Positions 61,801 through 64,000 of a stretch of 64,000 nucleotides of DNA are shown in pieces. A program made the translations under genes and the position numbers. How positions within the stretch are numbered: position 1 is the first letter of the stretch; each line of letters opens with the position of its first letter. The stretch comes from Gracilariopsis chorda (lineage: Eukaryota > Rhodophyta > Florideophyceae > Gracilariales > Gracilariaceae), in NCBI GenBank assembly GCA_003194525.1, contig NBIV01000169.1, positions 62,001 through 126,000 of the forward strand. The letters are read 5' to 3'. The notes under the pieces are model-generated. The model searched no databases. It had not been told where the DNA came from and saw only the letters and a program-made list of their open reading frames with translations.

Positions 61801-63865
61801 GTTCATTGCCAGTAGATTCCTCACGGGCATATCTCCGCAGGAGTTTTTCTTCCATGCAATGTCGGGTAGAGAGGGTCTACTTGATACCTCTTTGAAAACT
61901 GCAAACTCCGGTTATCTGCAAAGATGCCTGACTAAGCACCTTGAAGGAGTGCGATTGCACTATGATGGTACAGTGCGTGATAGCAATCAATCCGTCTTGC
62001 AGTTCGTATATGGAGATGATGGAATTGATCCTTCGAAGTCGCTTTGGCTTACTAAGAAAGTTAGCTGGCAAGTCGAAAACATGAAGTGTTTAACGCCTGC
62101 AGAAAGCAAAGACGAGCCAACGGAAAACGGGATAAACTACTACGGAAATGGAGACATTTCAGCCGTAAGGACCAATCATCCCACAGCCCTTGATGCCGTA
62201 TCTCCAGGTTTCGTTAGTCGTCACGGCGCAGTTTCCGAAACATATGCTTTGGCCATAAAAGACGCCATTACACGTCTTGGAAGCAGGGGTGGTGCTGTTC
62301 GAGAATTTCTCGAGAGACGATACCAGGAAGGTGCAGTAGAAGCAGGCGATTCTGTTGGGGTCCTTGCGGCGCAAGGAATCGGTGAACCTTCAACTCAAAT
62401 GACTCTGAACACGTTTCATCATGCTGGCTCAAGCTCCGCCCATGTCACGCTTGGAATCCCGCGATTACGTGAACTCCTAATGAAGGCCACTAAGTATCCG
62501 AAGACACCAAGCATGAACCTGCCTGTCATCGGAACCAATCCGAAGGATAGTTCCATGAAGCTTACTAGAAGGCTACAGCTGGTAAGGATTAGCGATTTGT
62601 TGCTAAGAATCGAAGTGCATGACAAATCCACCCGTTTTGCATCTGGAATAACTAAGTGGGGTGTCAGAACCGTGACTTTGAAGATGCACTTTCCCCCGGA
62701 AGAACGATACAAGGACCACCTTGGGTTTGGATTTGACAAGATCCTGCATGTTATGAAAGACGAATATTTGTCTCACCTGCATGAATGCTTCAAGAAGGAA
62801 TTGATAAGGATATCTGGAGGAAGAAAACCAGGGACAAGAAGCGCAATAGGGACCTACATAAACGCTGCTGTAAAGCCTCAATCCAGCACCGATAAGTCCG
62901 AGTCGAACGGTCCTTTTTATAAAGAGGAAAGTGAAGATGAAAGTGCTGGACCAGTAGCAAGTAAAATGGAGGACGAGGAGGAGCTTTTCGCACGTGCTGA
63001 GCAAGAGGAAAACGCATTTGCAACTTCTTCTGAGGATGAGGATGATTCTGACAGCAGCGATGACGAGGAAGACGATCTAGCAAAACAGCGAGTAAGTGCC
63101 GCAAATGATGTTGATGACGCTTCTCTGACAGCACGTGCAAAACCGAAGAAACGAAGTCGAAGACCGAGAAATGTTCAAATTAAGCAACCGAAGAGCGTAT
63201 TGTCAGGCGAGGAAGAGGACTGGATTGAGTGCGGTGGACTCGGATATCAGTATTCTTCTGTGAGAGGTTCAGATAGGAACATAGTCGAGTTTGACTGGAC
63301 TTTTCCTATGGCTTTCCTCGGCAAGCTTAACATACCGGCGGTAATGAAAGAAAGTGCGAAGGATGTGAGTCTGATAGAAGTAGAGAAAATAACAAGGTGT
63401 TTTGTTGAATCTACAAATAACGAACACCGGGTAATTACTGAGGGATCAAACATTCGCGAGATACACGAGCTTGGGGATGGGCTTGTAGAATTTGATCGTC
63501 TCGAGACGAACGATATGTATGGGATACTAAAGGTTTACGGGGTGGAGGCACTAAGGGCAGCCCTGATCAATGAACTCGTGAAGGTGTTCGACGTATACGG
63601 CATTCCAGTTAATATTAGACATCTCTCTTTAATCGCGGATTACATGACGGTGAACGGCTCTTATCGTGGATTTAATCGTATGACCATGGATGACACGCCC
63701 GGATTGTTCCAACGAGTGACATTCGAGACGAGCATGAAGTTCCTCAAAGATGCAACTATGAACGGGATGGAAGAGTTTGTGACAAACCCCAGCTCAGCAA
63801 TTGCACTCGGGCAGGTGTACGAAGGCGGCACTGGTGGCTTTCAATTGTTACACAAAGTAAACTGA
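58805..63865 (+). CDS. POLR1A: RNA polymerase I largest subunit (RPA190/POLR1A)
   Basis: Single exon of 1686 aa. The catalytic subunit of Pol I, which makes the rRNA precursor in the nucleolus. The N-terminal clamp has VRRITSTLAFDELGRPVPHGLYDPVLGP and zinc ligands in CITCGLGYSSCPGHFGHIELP. Later come RVDYSCRSVIGPD, HRVSIMAHKVRVLPGDRTIRFH and the catalytic loop NADFDGDEMNVH with Mg-binding D636, D638 and D640. The funnel and bridge helix contain TSTGAKGGPVNAAQISCLLGQ and GVLAAQGIGEPSTQMTLNTFHHAG. An acidic insertion near residues 1370-1450 is typical of Pol I rather than Pol II or III, and there is no CTD heptad repeat. Complete and intact. Confidence 0.96.
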   Translation: MDENTRCVRSMDVAHAVHKFSFRFLTEQEALGLSVRRITSTLAFDELGRPVPHGLYDPVLGPTSFEDGLCITCGLGYSSCPGHFGHIELPIPLPNPLVSTLVTNLLRASCWNCHCLRLTESDLCLHYARLLFEDAGLPHCGFAVEAYRSLRKKVSSKIGKLKPSATEAREFDLRANSNSVISNWKAFLNGMPDPLPQYLEGLDTRDTEAIERSMLRAAKNTWKRAKDSKNLSRQRSKGWKATEKAILQSSTKNTCTSCSAEPIVIRRTNRGHLFIQRRKPNHDLLLSPSDVEAHIRGLWDAHSELFELLYGLRGRDVAPNEKSPGHMRLFVRVVLVPPSRFRPTSIVGDMSYAAEHPQNIFFQRILANTKVIMEAQGRGLRDEDDLSVSEDSDDEKDEQPEKPKPTKIDLAQAVSRIQDTLASLYDNDGLGPEKTTGIKQQLETKQGLFRQHMMGKRVDYSCRSVIGPDVFLDTNEIGIPLSFAKRLTIPEPVIPSNLESMKQAVLNGPEVYPGAMAVEDWTASGERRIVRISPSVPRMRKSQASLLIQNRVTNGVKRKRAPTSYLNQADNVGSTLQGGARLPKVVHRHLKTGDIVLFNRQPTLHRVSIMAHKVRVLPGDRTIRFHYANCGSYNADFDGDEMNVHVPQDYISRAEAEELLLSSRHYIVPTSGAPIRGLIQDHIVAATLLSNRDTFMDRQTFTQLLYSATERLMLRPERHDKTYDIDEPAILKPRPLWTGKQLISAVLSIIRNGRQGFNLEAKTKAQANIVGNEESNIVIRDGYLLQGIVDKSSLGSSTFGIVHAVQEVYGCDASEDLLSCMSRLCLHFLRIYGHSTGIADLVLQKEGDQERLKILHRSLDRVAVSATNTVYTAMNRRADMKEKLAKNLTQAQLLVCEMIRKDGLEAEDRLDAAMKSGLNNVSSSIFKACVPGTLTKPFPKNGFMLMTSTGAKGGPVNAAQISCLLGQTSLEGKRVPRMGGRGATLPCFEPYEASPLAGGFIASRFLTGISPQEFFFHAMSGREGLLDTSLKTANSGYLQRCLTKHLEGVRLHYDGTVRDSNQSVLQFVYGDDGIDPSKSLWLTKKVSWQVENMKCLTPAESKDEPTENGINYYGNGDISAVRTNHPTALDAVSPGFVSRHGAVSETYALAIKDAITRLGSRGGAVREFLERRYQEGAVEAGDSVGVLAAQGIGEPSTQMTLNTFHHAGSSSAHVTLGIPRLRELLMKATKYPKTPSMNLPVIGTNPKDSSMKLTRRLQLVRISDLLLRIEVHDKSTRFASGITKWGVRTVTLKMHFPPEERYKDHLGFGFDKILHVMKDEYLSHLHECFKKELIRISGGRKPGTRSAIGTYINAAVKPQSSTDKSESNGPFYKEESEDESAGPVASKMEDEEELFARAEQEENAFATSSEDEDDSDSSDDEEDDLAKQRVSAANDVDDASLTARAKPKKRSRRPRNVQIKQPKSVLSGEEEDWIECGGLGYQYSSVRGSDRNIVEFDWTFPMAFLGKLNIPAVMKESAKDVSLIEVEKITRCFVESTNNEHRVITEGSNIREIHELGDGLVEFDRLETNDMYGILKVYGVEALRAALINELVKVFDVYGIPVNIRHLSLIADYMTVNGSYRGFNRMTMDDTPGLFQRVTFETSMKFLKDATMNGMEEFVTNPSSAIALGQVYEGGTGGFQLLHKVN

Positions 63866-63906
63866 TATTCCATGCCGATGCTGTGTTGAAATGCGAGCGC
63901 AAACGC

Positions 63907-64000
63907 CTAGTCCCAAAACATGACGTTGCCATCCCAACCGCATGACACAACAAACGACGGCTGAGTTGGATGCCAGTCTACCGAACTGCAAGGTGCTCGT
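63907..64000 (-). CDS. 3' end of a WD40-repeat protein gene (partial)
   Basis: Reading leftward from the window edge, one frame gives [26 protein letters not shown] followed by TAG at 63909-63907, a clean final WD40 blade with GH-like SVDWHP and terminal W-D. Only about 30 codons are inside the window. A possible splice acceptor (CCTTGCAG) lies just before the SVDWHP segment. The stop is 41 nt from the convergent POLR1A stop. Too little is visible to name the protein. Confidence 0.7.
   Translation of the reverse strand, partial: RAPCSSVDWHPTQPSFVVSCGWDGNVMFWD

Noticed and set aside
1-64000. CRISPR arrays, rRNA genes, telomere repeats
   Set aside because: No regularly spaced identical repeats, no rRNA-like sequence and no telomeric array were seen; AAGGGTTACC copies are single and scattered.

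Overview
The window is nuclear DNA of a eukaryotic alga, most likely a multicellular (florideophyte-type) red alga. The evidence is conserved eukaryotic genes packed in small clusters, mostly intron-free reading frames, and a few short GT-AG introns (84-141 nt in the firm cases). One WD-like protein belongs to a family I know from plants and algae, and one S4 protein has a transit-peptide-like N-terminus. Several kilobase-sized gene-poor stretches hold LINE remnants and other degenerate repeats. The species cannot be fixed from the sequence, and the red-algal assignment is inference.

Layout. 0-5 kb: a DUF547 protein and a TEY-type MAP kinase (three exons). 5-8.9 kb: gene-poor, with two LINE 3'-end remnants. 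8.9-17 kb: MIC60 (one intron that removes an in-frame stop), the RNase P/MRP subunit RPP21/RPR2, a WD/beta-propeller protein and a basic unknown protein. 17-20 kb: gene-poor. 20-28 kb: a four-finger C2H2 regulator, the E4 ubiquitin ligase UBE4/UFD2, and ribosomal protein L3 tail-to-tail with it. 28-30.7 kb: gene-poor, with a 30-bp RNA-type hairpin. 30.7-38.2 kb: a large unknown protein, a SENP8/NEDP1 deneddylase (three exons) and two Sec14/CRAL-TRIO paralogues that share an intron position and have a LINE remnant between them. 38.8-48.2 kb: proteasome RPN6, an NRAMP metal transporter, the DNA polymerase epsilon B subunit with two E2F-like sites upstream, and a class I histone deacetylase whose N-terminus is completed by a separate first exon and a 17-nt microexon. 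48.8-52.9 kb: an acidic/basic protein that may be a Pol I A34-like subunit, exosome RRP43 and a GT25-family glycosyltransferase. 53-57.3 kb: repeat-rich, containing a Uma2-family (PD-(D/E)XK) gene of bacterial type. 57.3-64 kb: an S4 RNA-binding protein, the RNA polymerase I largest subunit, and the 3' end of a WD40 gene running off the window.

Most genes serve core processes: ribosome biogenesis and translation (RPP21, L3, RRP43, POLR1A, perhaps A34), protein turnover (UBE4, RPN6, SENP8) and chromosome replication (POLE2). There is no operon logic. The recurring architecture is convergent pairs with 41-122 nt between stop codons, alternating with repeat-bearing gaps. No CRISPR array, rRNA, credible tRNA or complete transposon was found, and I see no clear multi-gene novel system. 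The most worthwhile leads are the hairpin at 28.3 kb, the Uma2 transfer, the HDAC microexon, the E2F-like sites and the dispersed short motifs.
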